This document shows, piece after piece, positions 35,564-47,005 of a DNA stretch of 64,000 bases; within the stretch, counting starts at the first letter, position 1; every line of letters starts with the position of its first letter. Source of the stretch: Chlamydomonas reinhardtii (lineage: Eukaryota; Chlorophyta; Chlorophyceae; Chlamydomonadales; Chlamydomonadaceae); the NCBI RefSeq assembly GCF_000002595.2, contig NC_057019.1, forward strand, positions 6,781,922 through 6,845,921, in the 5' to 3' direction. The notes beneath the pieces were generated by a model. The model saw only the letters and a list, made by a program, of their open reading frames with translations. It had not been told where the DNA came from and searched no databases. The position numbers and the translations under genes were made by a program.

Positions 35564-38500
35564 CTACCTGTCCTCATCCCCACTCTCCGCCGGCGCTGCC
35601 CCAGCTGAACGCTGCCGCTGCTGTTGCAGCGCCACCGCGCCCGAGTGCGCTGTGGAGGGCTGCTCGCGGCGGCGGTCGCGGCGCCCGCCCTTGACCTTCT
35701 GCTTGGTGCGCCCCAGGCCCCAATCCTCATCGCTGCCGTCGCCATCCTCGCCACCTTGGTCCTCACCGTCCTTGCCCTGCCGCCCGCCACTGATGCTGAG
35801 CTTAAGCCTGGCTAGGTCCGCTGCAACACCGCCTGCTGCTGCACCCTCCTCCGAACCAGAGCCCGCCGCCGCCACCACAGTCGCCGCCGCCCGCTCCTTC
35901 TTCTGCTTCCGCAACGCCCGCCGCTCCGCCCTGCTGCTGCTACTGCTGCCGCCGCCAGTTGCTACAGCCGCCGCTCCAGCTACAGCTCGTCCTCCCACGG
36001 GTTGTCCTGCGGCCGCTGCAGCTGCCCCGTCTGGTAGTCGCGGAAAGCCTGAGGCGGGGGCGGGGCGGGATGGGGAGGGGCCGGCGGTGTCAGCGTCAGA
36101 GCCCGTGTCATCGGTACCCGCACGCGCCTTGGCACGAGAGGACGGACCGGCCCGACCCTCCTCCTCACTGTCACTTGCCTCCGCGGCCCCCGCCCCCGCC
36201 CCTGCTACAGCTGCCGGGCGTGAGCTGCTGCTACTGCCAGCGGTGGTGGTGCTGCTACTGCGGCCCTTGATGTGGCTGACTTTGCTACGCGACATGAGCT
36301 TCCCGTTCTGGTAATCTTTCATCGCCTGCCGTTCACACAGGTTGCACTAGTTAAGGCGCCACGATTTGTCATCGCTCCACACATGGCCAGGCCGGTGCTG
36401 GCCTCAGACAGCCCATGACCATCCCGCGTCCCCGGGAGCTCTTCCCATGTGACACGTTGTACAATTACGGGCCCTTCGCACCACCACCGCTCCTGCCCAC
36501 ATTCCATTCTCCCACCCACACCCCTTCTCCCACCCGCCCCCTGCCACCCCAGCCACCCGCCCTAACTGCCCCCCCTCCCTCCCTCCCTCCCAACCTCACC
36601 TGGTAGATCTCCTCCTCCGTGTTCATCACGAAGGGGCCGTGCTGCACGATGGGCTCGCCGATAGGCTTGCCGGCGACCAGCAGGAACTTGAGGCCGGCCG
36701 CGCCGCCGCCGCCCGCCGCCACCAGATGGTCACCCGGGCCCAGCACCAGCGTCTGTGTGGAGGCGGTGGGGGTGGTTGGGTGGTTGGCGGTGGTGGTTGG
36801 GTGGTGGGGAGGAAGGGCGGGAGAGGAGGTGCGGGAGGATGTGAGTATAATGCGAGGTGACAGGTCGGCACACAACAGGATGGGTCGCTCGCAGGATGGA
36901 GCGCTGGCGATCAGGTAATTGGCGGCGGTTGGGCCGCACCTGCTCAGGCTGCGCCCGGTTGCCGCTGATCTTGCCCTCGCCATCATACACATAGCAGAAG
37001 CCGTTCCAGCCCTGCGGCAGTTGGTGGCCGGCGGGTGGGGAGGGGGAGTCAGGGTTTCCCATGGTCACATCGGGACTGGACTCATACGTCTCCACCATGA
37101 GCTTCCACCCAATACCACACCATTGCCACCCCAGCCCCCAGCCACCCAGCCAGCCACCGACCCACTTGTTTGCATCCTCTCATCACGCCCCCCGCCCAGC
37201 CACCTCCACACCCCCACCCCGCACCCTGCAGCACCCCGGCTCACCTCGGGCACCTCCTGCGTGAAGTTGTCGCCGGCCGCCAGGCGCACATCCATCAGCA
37301 GCCCGGGGTTGCGCATCTTGATGGGGCCCGCCACGCCGCCGTGTGTGCTGGTACCGGCCATGACGCGCACGCTGCTGCCGCCGGAGCCGTCCAGCGGCAC
37401 GATGGGGATGTCGGCCTTTTGGTAGTCCTGGTACCTGTGTGGGAATGTGAGATTGGGTGTGGGGTTGCGTGTGTGTGAGAGAAACAGAGAGGCGGAGAGG
37501 TGTGAGATTCAGGTGCGTTGCTTGGCGTTCGCATGTCAAAGTAATGAAGGCGTGGGGGACTGCTGGCGAGTTCACCCCTTGCGGTATTCCGAGGGAACTG
37601 AGGGTTCCGGCCCCCGGCCACGTGACCGACACACGCTCTCTCACCTGGGCTTGCACATCTTGTCCTTCTTGGGCAGGTTAATCCACAGCTGGAAGCCTGT
37701 GTGTGTAAGCATGTGTGTACGTGTGCAGGGAGGTGGTAAGCAGGTGGTGAGGCAGCAACCAGGTTGGGGTCGGCTAAACAGTACGGCACCCATTCGCTCC
37801 CGCTGCGGCTTCATGCGATCATGAGGCTCGCAACACAACAGTCGGGCAGCCACGCTGCCAACACCGCCGAGGGCTGCCGCCTCTCCACAACACGGCTCAA
37901 TCTTCCGGTCCCGCACTGACCGCGGACCCACCCCCCCCCGCCCGCGGCCGGCACTCACCATGCAGCATGCCGTCGGTGCTCTTGGGCATCTCGCTGTGCA
38001 CGATGCCGCGACCCGCCGTCATCCACTGCACGCCGCCGGGGCCGATGACGCCCTGTGCGCAGCAGGGGGGGAGGGAAAACACCAGGGTTAGTGCCAAGGG
38101 CAGTGGCAGGCGGGCGGTAGTGCCAACGCGTCAAGCCAGCCCGCGGGACAGCTTCAGGCCGCCTGACGCGTACTCTCAAGCCCCAGCAAACCCTGCCGAG
38201 CGACTCTCAGTGATATAGCCCGCCAATCGCCTACGTTGAAGTGTCCCATTCCTCCTGCTTTCCCCTTCAGGCCGCCACCCGGCAGCTCCCCCCCCCCACA
38301 CACACACACGCCACGCCTCCCACCTGGTTGCCCTGCGAGTCCCTGTGCTCGATTTGGCCCTCCAGCACGATGCTGCAGGTCTCAAACCCGCGGTGTGGGT
38401 GGTCGGGGAAGCCGGCGAACGCGGCCTTGGCGGGCAGCTTGAGCTCATCACTGTGTGCGGCGCAAGGAGCACGAGGGGAAGGGAGCGTCAGACCGTGGGG

Positions 38501-39867
38501 CACAAGGAGACCGTCTAGCACCCCGTAGAATACCGAGCGTATAATGCAAAGCACAGGAGAACGTCTAGCAGCGCGTGTGTGCGCACACATGCGTGCATGT
38601 GTGTGCATACTCACAGCATGAGGTAGGGGTCGAGGTTGCGCAGCGCCCCGGTGCCGACCTGTGTGTGCAGGAAGGGCGTGAAAGGGTTAAGCCGCACACG
38701 GGGGAGGCACCCTAGGTGAAAAACTGCGGTTTTGGCCCCTTAATAACTTTTGTGCGACAACGTCCCCAGTCACCAAACTCGGGCAGTAGGTTCGTTGTTC
38801 GGGAGACTGGGGACGTTGTCGCGCAAAAGGTATATGGCTTGCAAGATGGGGGGTACAAAACTCGTCAGGAGGGGGAATCACTGACCCCAGACATCAGCGG
38901 ATCCCTCCTAAAATCCTATGAAGCATGGCGGACACTATCCATATGGATTCTGTGAACTCGGAGGGGTGAAATCTTATGCGGGCTGGGAGAACAACCCGCG
39001 TGTCTGTCAGCACAGGTGGGCACGCATGGGCCAAAACGTGTCCAAACCGACATGCGTATTCTAGCCGGCCGACTAGCTAAAGCTTCTATTGTATATGTCT
39101 ATAACGTAAAGCGAGTAGACAGGGGCTCAGATTAGCCTGTCTGTCCGCACAATGAAAGCATGTTGCCCTGTACCGCATGAATTTCAGCATCCTTTGCTGC
39201 CGTCGATTTATTAAGATCGTCGTATGTTGGAAAACTACTTATTGAGCGAAGAGGAGGCCTCGTCGCGATCCCGACTCCAGGTCACGACTAGTCTCCAAAG
39301 GGTTGCTTTGAGCCTAAATCGCACGTTCGACGACTTTGTGGTTGCTAAATGTTAGATTGAGCCTTATATCGGAGCTACAGGGTCCGTTGGCGCAAAGCAT
39401 TTAACATCTATTTGCACGATCGTCGGCAAACGTTAATATCTACTGATATCTATGATACATGTAGCATGTAAAAGCCATTGCAACTTGTCCGAGTAGCTAA
39501 CTCGGCCGCATGAGTGAGGGGAACATATTCAGACCCCTCGGCATGGTGCCCCCCCCGTGTGGTTAAGCCGGCCGGTCAACTATCAACAGCCGCTTGTCCC
39601 TGTGCTGCTATGTCACGCTAAGGAACATGTGGGAGTATGGAAGAGGGAGCGGCTTGCGGAAACGTGGCCGTGGCCTGTGGGAAGAGGAACGCCGAGACCC
39701 GCCCCCCCCCCCTGGCTCGCGACTTGAGGCACCACAGTGCTGGAAACCCCACACCTGCTCACCGTGCGCGTAATCATCACCCCAGCGCCCTCCTTCATCT
39801 TCTGGCCCTGCACGACCTTCGCAATAGGGCGCAGCTCACGCAGCGCAGCAGCAGCGGAAGCGGCCAT
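35564..39867 (-). CDS. Pirin (bicupin metalloprotein) with alternative C-terminal exons
   Basis: Eight shared exons join in phase: 39867-39763, 38658-38615, 38450-38324, 38052-37959, 37696-37645, 37434-37245, 37011-36940 and 36752-36600. They encode 279 residues typical of pirin. The N-terminal cupin keeps the metal ligands: DHPHRGFET supplies two His, and GIVHSEMP supplies His and Glu. The second cupin ends with [20 protein letters not shown]. Pirins bind iron and act as redox-linked transcription cofactors or quercetinase-like enzymes in other organisms. Two acceptors then fit the same phase. Using 36325 adds 253 residues rich in Ser, Gly and charge (isoform of 532). Using 36048 adds the short [10 protein letters not shown] tail (isoform of 301, close to the usual 290). 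Both tails begin with the same helix motif. Met at 39867 fits the family; an upstream in-frame Met at 40080 probably lies in the 5' leader. Confidence 0.93.
35980..36048 (-). CDS. Alternative last exon of pirin (short isoform)
   Basis: The exon reads [20 protein letters not shown], then EL and stop. It follows a pyrimidine-rich tract and CAG acceptor and is in phase with the donor at 36600. It lies inside the long terminal exon but in a different frame. Its first ten residues parallel [10 protein letters not shown] at the start of the long exon. Confidence 0.75.
   Translation of the reverse strand, partial: AFRDYQTGQLQRPQDNPWEDEL
38747..38829. repeat. Inverted repeat in pirin intron 1 (25-bp arms, 33-nt loop)
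   Basis: Arms at 38747-38771 and 38805-38829 pair along 25 bp with one G:T position. It may be a small MITE or a hairpin in the pre-mRNA. The surrounding 1.1-kb intron (38659-39762) is AT-richer than the window average from about 38960 to 39540, suggesting inserted sequence. Confidence 0.85.
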
Positions 39868-40591
39868 CGTGCACTGAAAGTTGCTGGATGAAGTGCAAAG
39901 CAATGCTAGCAGCCAAGGTAAACTAAGTGTGAATGTGGATAGAGTTAAGCGCGATTTTCTCCTTGTAGTGAAGCACAAGTTGTGTTTGCGAGTGCAGGCT
40001 CGTTGGCTTAAATAAGGAAGTGGGGCTCCTGCTTCTAGAACTCTGTGCATATCGTTGCACCTATTACAATGCGGGAACAAGGGCCGAAGGCGGATGAAAT
40101 GAACTACTAGGTGGGATTACCCGCCAGGGTGACCGGTTTACCCTTGAGCATTGGCTGCGCGACTGGCCGTTGACGGGTGATCATTCTGATGAAGCAGATT
40201 ACATGCTTTTAATTTGTGCACCAACCAGTCAGCGCAGACCCGAAAGCAGTAAAGTTTCTCAGGACCCAAGGGACCAACCGTCCGCTTGATCCGGCGCGCG
40301 TCTAGTTAGAGGGAAGCCTGACAAATGATATAAGTGGGGAGCTTGGGTTGTCGATTGCTGATGCGCCGGCTGCATCGCAAAACTGCAGCGGCTTGTAGCA
40401 ATGAGTGCTGCGGTTTGTCCATAGCTTTGGGTGCAGGCAGCTTAGTAGCAGTAGTAGTAGTAGTAGTGAAACAAGCATGATAGTACCGAAGCAAACATGA
40501 AACTGCGCCCGGACTAGGGTTGACTTTGACCAACGACTTCCTTCTGGCTGGCGCCTACATCTATTAAAGAACTGATAAGAAGATCCAAGAA
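39868..40591. promoter_or_regulatory. Divergent promoter region between pirin and an unknown gene
   Basis: Start codons of two oppositely oriented genes lie 724 bp apart. The region contains a short imperfect TAG/CAG trinucleotide run near 40443-40466. No specific factor site is recognised. Confidence 0.5.
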
Positions 40592-43222
40592 ATGACCACA
40601 CCACAACCACCTGCTGCACAGCAAGGGCGGCTGGTGAGCATTTCGTTCCGCGGAAGAACACGACGATTTGACACGGACGGAGACGGCCGTCTCTGCTTCA
40701 AGCACGTCGCGAAAGTGTTCAAGCTCAACGCCAACCTCAGTACAGCCGATGACTGGACGCTCGATGACACGTCGCTGCGACTCGACGACCAGGGCCTAAC
40801 CTGCAGTGCACTCCGGGACCTGTTTCCTCTCCCTGCGGGCACCGCAGAACAGCCACTCGTGCTGCAGACGGGTGATGATGCCACACCACCACCCTCAACC
40901 TCTGGGCGGGGGACACCCGGGGTCCGCGGAGCAAGTAATCAGAAAGGTATGTGTGAGGCTGGGTGTGCAGGTGTCACGTCAGCGCCACAAGTCGCTGCGA
41001 ACTGGTTATGCTAGTACTTCACGCTGTGCGCACTCCTGGACACGCACCCAAGAACGCGCACGCTCAGCGCGTGAAACCGATGGGATGCTCCCATGGCACA
41101 CGCCCCCACAGGCCTTGCAGGCCGCTCACCCGCGACGCGGGCGCAGCTTCCCAGCCCTTGCACGCGCGCCGCCGCCGCCGCCGCTGCCGCCGCCGCTGCC
41201 ACTGCGGTGAACGCAAATGCTTCCACGCCAGGGCCGTCCACGCGAGGTGCTGCGGCGCCACCCGGATGCCGCACACCCACCGCGTTGTCGCCATTGCGCG
41301 GCGCCCGGACGCCCTCAGCACTGGGGCTGCCACTGCCGGCCCCGACGCCGGGTGAGGCCCATGAGCACAGATCGAGGGCCGGAGGGCCCAGGCGCCACAG
41401 TGTCTGCTGAAGCAGAGCTGTGCTCTAGCGCAGCTGCGCGTTGTGTCCAGGTCCCCGCCCTCACGCCCGCTCCTCCCTGCTGCCTGCCGCTGTCTCACTC
41501 GGCTGCAGGCCGGGCCGTGGGCCTGGGTCCACGTCAGCAGGGCGCGCTGCTGGACCTGTCTCGGCCGCTGCCGCCCGACAGCGAGTTGCTGAGGCACCCG
41601 CTCGGGCATGGTGAGGACCAGTGGACCACGCGCCCATGCCCACACGCCCGGACACCTACTTCACCTTTCCCCTCAGGCGCCCCAACCCACCCAACCTCGC
41701 ACGAAGCAACACGCGCCCCTGACCGCACCGTTGCCCTCCTGCCCACGCCCTCCGCACACACTCCGCCCCTCTGACGCACGCCCCCACCGCCCGCCCCACC
41801 TCCGCGCGCAGGCTCTTTCTTCTTCCCCGCCTCCGCCGCCAGCCACCTGCCCATGCTCATGGCCTGCCACCTGCCGCCGCCGCTGCAGCGCCTGCTGCGC
41901 GCCTTCCGACTGGGGGCCCAGTGTGCCATCACGGCGCGGGCCATGGCGCTGTATGCGGCCAGGACGGCGGCGGCCGGCACGGACACCGGCGCAGGGGCAG
42001 GCGCAGGTCCGGGGCAGCTGGAGTACTTCGCGGACGCCAGGTAAGAGCCGCTTGAGATTGCCGGAGAATGGGGTGTCGGGTCGTGGGAGGTGATGGCGCC
42101 AAGGCATCTGCGAGGCGGAGGATGAGGGGCTCCAAGGTGAACACGGAGCGCTTGCTGCGACCTGTCTACAACAGTGGTCCCGGGCTCCGCAACGCCTCTG
42201 CGTCTGTAGGCTGGAGGTAGCTATCACCGAGGCGCGCAGCTACAACCCGCCGCAGGTGGGGAGAATTCAGCGGGATTGTTGACTGTCTGTTGCCTCCGAG
42301 GTGCACCACATCAGTGTGCTGCTACCGTGTTGATGGGCTGACGCTTGTGTGAGCAGCTAACGTAGGCTGACAAGTTGTGGCTCTGTCTACGGTATCTGCC
42401 GCACAGGACCGGTACTGCGCCTACTCCCAATCCGTGCGGCTGACGGGTAAGAAGCGCAAGCCCGCCGCCTCACCCCGGCCCGCGCCCGCCACGCCCTCGG
42501 CTGCCGGCGCTCGCGCCACCACCCCGCTTTCAGCAGCGCGCAGCGCTGCCACTGCGGCCGCCTCCGCCTCCGCAACCACTATCGGTGGCGCAGCCGGCCC
42601 CGCCCCCGCTACCACCACTCACGGCACCACCGCAGCTGCTGATGTGGACATGGACGCCTCGCCGTTGGGCTGGGCGTTCGTGGGCGGCGGCACAGTGCAC
42701 TGCCCGGGCGGCGTGGCGTGCCGGCGCGCGGGGCGGCATGAGAACTGGCTGCTGTCGGACGCGGCCGACCGCCACATCACCTTCCTGCCCGTGCTGTACG
42801 ACAGCGAGGAGCACAGCGCCGTACTGCTGCCGCTGGCGGCGGACGCGCGGGCGGGCGGCCCGGTGGGGCGGGCCGGCGACGGAGGCCAGGAGGGCGCGGC
42901 CGCGGGTGTGGTGTGGTTCAAGTACGCGTATGAGAGCCGCGGGGGGCGGCGCGGCCACAACTTTTGGTAGGTGCTGAGGTGGAGTGTTGCGGATATCGAC
43001 GAAAGGCCGCGTCTGGGATCTCATACGCCCAAGTGCCCTCTGGCAGGTCTGCCCTGTCCTTGATGCTTTGTGCTGTTATCCGCACCGCTCACCGCCTCGT
43101 GCCCGCCTCTCACGCGCCCTCATGTGCACAGGGACTGGGGCCTGGGTGAGCACTTGGAGCAGGCGGTGCGGGACGTGGCGGGAGAGGAGGCACTGCACGC
43201 GGCGACTGGCGGCATTGCGTAA
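40592..43222 (+). CDS. Protein of unknown function, 540 residues
   Basis: Seven exons join in phase: 40592-40946, 41112-41351, 41509-41610, 41812-42040, 42210-42255, 42407-42966 and 43132-43222. I do not recognise the family. The N-terminus (GRTRRFDTDGDGRLCFKH) resembles an EF-hand loop but lacks the glutamate at position 12. Residues 119-198 and 335-370 are Ala/Thr/Pro-rich linkers. A compact conserved-looking module sits near the C-terminus: GWAFVGGGTVHCPGG, then HENWLLSDAADRHITFLPVL, then VVWFKYAYESRGG, ending with GHNFWDWGLGEHLEQAVRDV. It has no signal peptide or membrane span. A basic KKRKP patch near 337 could be a nuclear signal. Consistent phases through seven exons make it very likely a real gene. 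Confidence 0.75.
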
Positions 43223-44131
43223 GGAGTTCAGGACATGGGGCCATAAGGACGCTTGCTTCCTACGGACTGGACGGGCTGCCAGGCGTGATAGATGCACGTG
43301 CCTGGAACACAGCCCAATAATTACATCACCGTACATACGCTTCGACGTTGACTGCGCGCAGTAGTAAGATTGGGAGCACACCGCATGAGTGCCGGAGGGG
43401 TGCGGGGAAGCTGGCAAATGACCCGACCTGCACCAAAACAGTACGCGACACCTCGGCGTACAATAGTATCACGAGAATAGGGGATAGGACAGCAATGTCC
43501 GTGGGTGTGCTGACGTACTGCGCAGTGACAGATGTTGGTACAGGCCTACCGGTGACGTGACTGCCCAAAGGTTAATGCGGGGGCCCATTACACATGAGGC
43601 CGCTTGGCTCCCTTCAGGACCCACAGTCAGACAGGGTAGAAGTTGAGCCTCACCAAGGGAGGTTTGTACATCTGTATGACTAGCGCCTGATGGCAGGTGT
43701 TTGTTGGTGTGTTGCGGCGATGGCCGAAAGCAGTAGGTGCAAAAACTGAAAAAAGCTGGCAACGCCACATGCAGATTGTCGCCAAGTACGGCGCGGAGTC
43801 TGCAGCGAAGTCCAGCAGGCGCGGCCGCTGCCTTTGTGTTGTATTAGTCAGCACTTATTGTATGCTGTAGGTATAGTATTGTCGAAGATGCTGCAAGACT
43901 GACAATGGGAAGCCGAGGAAGCCAGCGAGTACATTGTAGTGGAGGCACCATGTATCAGCCACTTGCGTTCTGTTCAGTTCTGTTACAGGACGTGTCGTGA
44001 GAGGAGACTCCCCCGTCATCCACACACACGGGCACCCGGATCCGCAACACGCACTTTCGGACCATGCAACGAGACCCGTGCATCATCAAAGCCTCATCAG
44101 CCCATTCATCCCTACATCGCCCATCGACCCG
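43223..44131. other. Convergent 3' region
   Basis: This separates the 3' ends of the unknown 540-residue gene and the minus-strand gene at 44132. It holds a minus-strand TGTAA at 43983-43987. No coding sequence is seen and no clear poly(A) signal was found for the plus-strand gene. Confidence 0.45.
43983..43987 (-). terminator. Poly(A) signal TGTAA for the organelle-targeted protein gene
   Basis: The minus strand reads TGTAA about 145 nt past the stop at 44132. Confidence 0.6.
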
Positions 44132-45908
44132 TCAGGCCTTGACATCCGCCGCCTGCAGCCACTCCAAAACCGCCGCCGCCCGCTCCTTGTCGGCGCCACC
44201 CGCCGCCGCCACCTTGCCCAGCAGCGGCCGCACCACCCGCCACGTGTCGGGCCGCACGTGTCCCAGCAGCATCAGCCCGTGCGACAGGTCCAGCACCGCC
44301 TGCATGTTTGCATGTCGTTGTGTTAGAGAGTACAAGGAAGGAAACACGCACGACTGTGTACGCGATGTGTGTGAGTTTGTGTGAGCATAGTAACATGGTC
44401 AAAAGCCTGTCGCGAGGCACACACCACGTGGGCACACACGTCAGTTGCCAGTCGTGGCTTGCAAGGCTACAACCGAGGGCCTGCGCCACTGCACACCAGG
44501 TGCGAGGGGCACGCAGGCAACAGGCTGCACATGACACAGGCCATGCAGCCAACACCAGCTCTAACACCAGCACTACAACGCCCTGGCCTGGGGCGGCCCC
44601 TGCGCGACACTCGCCTCAGCTGCCCGCATCTCACCTGCGGCCCCGCAGCCGCCAGCTCCTGGCCACCGCGGTCCAGCAGCACATCCAGACTGCGCTGCAG
44701 CAGCCCCCGGCCCTCGCCGCCGCTCCTGCTCCCCGCCGCCGGTCCCGCCCCCGCTGCCGATGCCGCAGGCGACGCGCTCCCGCTGCCGCCACTGCTGCCA
44801 CTGCTCGCGCTGCCGCCTGACTCCGCCCCCGTCTCGGCCGAGGCCGTGGCGGCGGGCCCCCACTCGCGCCTGCTCAGGATCAGGCCGGTCTCTGCGGCGG
44901 CGCGCACGCACGCCGCCAGCTGCCTGGCTCCATACAGGTGCAGGAAGACGTCCCAGGAGGCGCCGATCTCCCGCAGCACCTGCGCCAGGCCAGGCACGCG
45001 CGCCTTGAGTTGGGTCGGCTCACGCAGCCTGCGGGCGCCCGTGGCCGGAGGCGCGGGCGGCTGCTGCGGCTGCTGGCCTGCGAAGGAGGCTGCGGAGGTG
45101 AAGGCAAGGCAGGCGGGGTCCGCAAGCAGCAGTTCCGACAGGCGTGAGAACTTGGCGGCGGCGACTGCGGGCGGTAAGTGGCTGGGCCGGCGGCGGTAGG
45201 CGTTGTGCACGTCCAAGGGGGTTGCGGCCTGCGTTGGAGGGAGGGGCCGTGGGGAGGTTCAACGGGCATGAGCGCCAGGGAGCACCAGTGACCTGAGGAA
45301 GGAGCATGATACTGGCCTGGAGAGTGACACCAGATCAAGCCGTTGCTTGGATGCCAAACGGAACTGGGAGACTGCCCAGGCTGGCAAGGGATAGCGGCAC
45401 AGGCACGGCTGGCAGTCGGCAGCGGCTTTGGGGTTGACCGCAGTTGGCCCATGGGTGTGTCCAGCAGGGAAGACCCCTCGGCATGAATGCAGCTCACACC
45501 ACGTACCTGCCGGATGCTTGCAAGCACTTCCTGAGGAGAGGGCCGGGCTCGGGGCTGCAGGGACTGCGGGTTGTTGGGCGGCGGGACCCACGGCGGGGGA
45601 AGCCCTGCTGTGTTGAGGGCCACCTGCGGCTCCTCACGTGGCACCACAGCCAGCTGCGAGCAGGCGGAAGGGGGCGGATATTGGTTATAGAAGGTCAGGT
45701 GGAATTGGGGAGAGGGTCTGTGCCGGTGTGCGGTGGCGGGTACCGTAAGTTCACTTGCCTTGGTGGCGAGACCCCGCACCCCGCCGAAGGACCTTGCTAC
45801 AAGTGAAGATGGCGCTGACGCTGCAGACGCACTCGCTAAGCTGCCCGATAGCAACCACTGGCATGATGCTGACGCCGCGCGCACGAGCGACGACGAACAA
45901 CGCGACAT
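44132..45908 (-). CDS. Putative organelle-targeted protein of unknown function
   Basis: Four exons join in phase: 45908-45759, 45653-45507, 45228-44635 and 44299-44132, for 352 residues. The first 50 residues are rich in Ser, Ala and Arg with no acidic residue (MSRCSSSLVRAASASCQWLL, later SFGGVRGLATK), a typical mitochondrial presequence. The mature part contains helical stretches such as DVHNAYRRRPSHLPPA, AKFSRLSELLLADP and VLREIGASWDVFLHLYGARQ, and ends with VLEWLQAADVKA. This loosely recalls helical-repeat organelle RNA-binding proteins (OPR/RAP/FASTK-like), but no diagnostic motif is present. A long Gly/Ser/Ala loop interrupts it near 205-265. The first intron has a GC donor (AAG|GCAAGT), and its 105 nt are open and in frame, so it may be retained in some transcripts. 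Confidence 0.72.
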
Positions 45909-47005
45909 CAGGAGTCGTTCTGCGCACGTATCAGAGCAAGTCTCGGGTTGCCTCGTAGGTTCAGTAACAGTATTATGTTATGAATGAGTTGGGAGCTGAA
46001 GAGCACCTTTTTTCCGAGCGCAAGGCACAGAAAGAGCGAATGCCGCTTGAGACAGCCTTCACGGTGAGTCGCTATAATACGGTTGACTGTATGACAAAAC
46101 GAGTTGATCAATGTGGCCCCTATACTAACGAGTCCATGCAGCGCTTCCGCCCGTGTCGGTGCAACCCTCTCCCCGCGACATCCCCCCCCAATGCGCTTCC
46201 AGCCGCTTCCCCCGCGCGGGCCACGCTGCGTGCCAACGCTTGTCAAATGACCTGCGCTGAACCACGGCTGTACAAGACGCGAGGAGGGAGCGGGTGCGTA
46301 ACATAGTGGCTCGTGAGGCGTCGGTCTGCTCCGGTGAGCTACGCACGCATAGCCATGGCATTGCCCTGAACTCCTGGCTTGGGGTGCCTAGCCCCGTGAC
46401 GTTCACGCGGCCTGAGGCCAGCCTTGCAATGGCACATTTCTGCTGTAATGTAAGTTGCTGTCCCTGGTATTCCCTTGTGTAGTGCGGCCCGTTGGGCCGC
46501 GTCGCCACCGGCATTGCTGCGCAGACATCGGCGGGCCCTGGCGGGCAGGAGGGGTGGAGCGTGCGCCTGCGCGCATGTGGAGCCGGGGTGCAACCCGGTG
46601 CGGCAGAGGATATTACAATGCATTAAAAGGTGCCAGGGTGGGCACACCGACACACATGGGCCATCGCGGGGCAGAAAGTATGGGGAGGAGGGGCAGCGGA
46701 TGCGTACCCGGCATGGGCGTGCACGCCGTTAACACTCTCCAGCCTGCGGGCTTTTGATTAAGGAATTGTATGCTTAATATACTTAAGTCACACACCGCTA
46801 GAGTTCCTTTACAACTGCAGCGCCAAAACCAACGCCCATTCTGGAACTCGCGACCCCATCTACGACTGATAGAACTCTGCATTGCGCATACAATACGACA
46901 GCTCCTTTCAGAAACTGCCAGGATGCAATAGGAGCATCGTCCGGGCTCGGCTGCGGACCGCCGAGCTGTTAGTGCGGACAGGTGCTTGGCGGCATTGGTG
47001 CGGGC
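45909..47005. other. Divergent intergenic region
   Basis: About 1.1 kb between start codons of the organelle-targeted protein gene (minus) and WDR83 (plus), containing both promoters. Several short frames exist but none has family features. The part at 46760-46920 is relatively AT-rich. Confidence 0.45.

Noticed and set aside
38747-38829. Hairpin called outright as a microRNA gene
   Set aside because: Arms alone do not prove processing; no mature-sequence evidence is available from the sequence, so it is left as an inverted repeat.
40660-40700. DTDGDGRLCFKH read as a working EF-hand
   Set aside because: The twelfth loop position is His rather than Glu/Asp and no paired hand follows.
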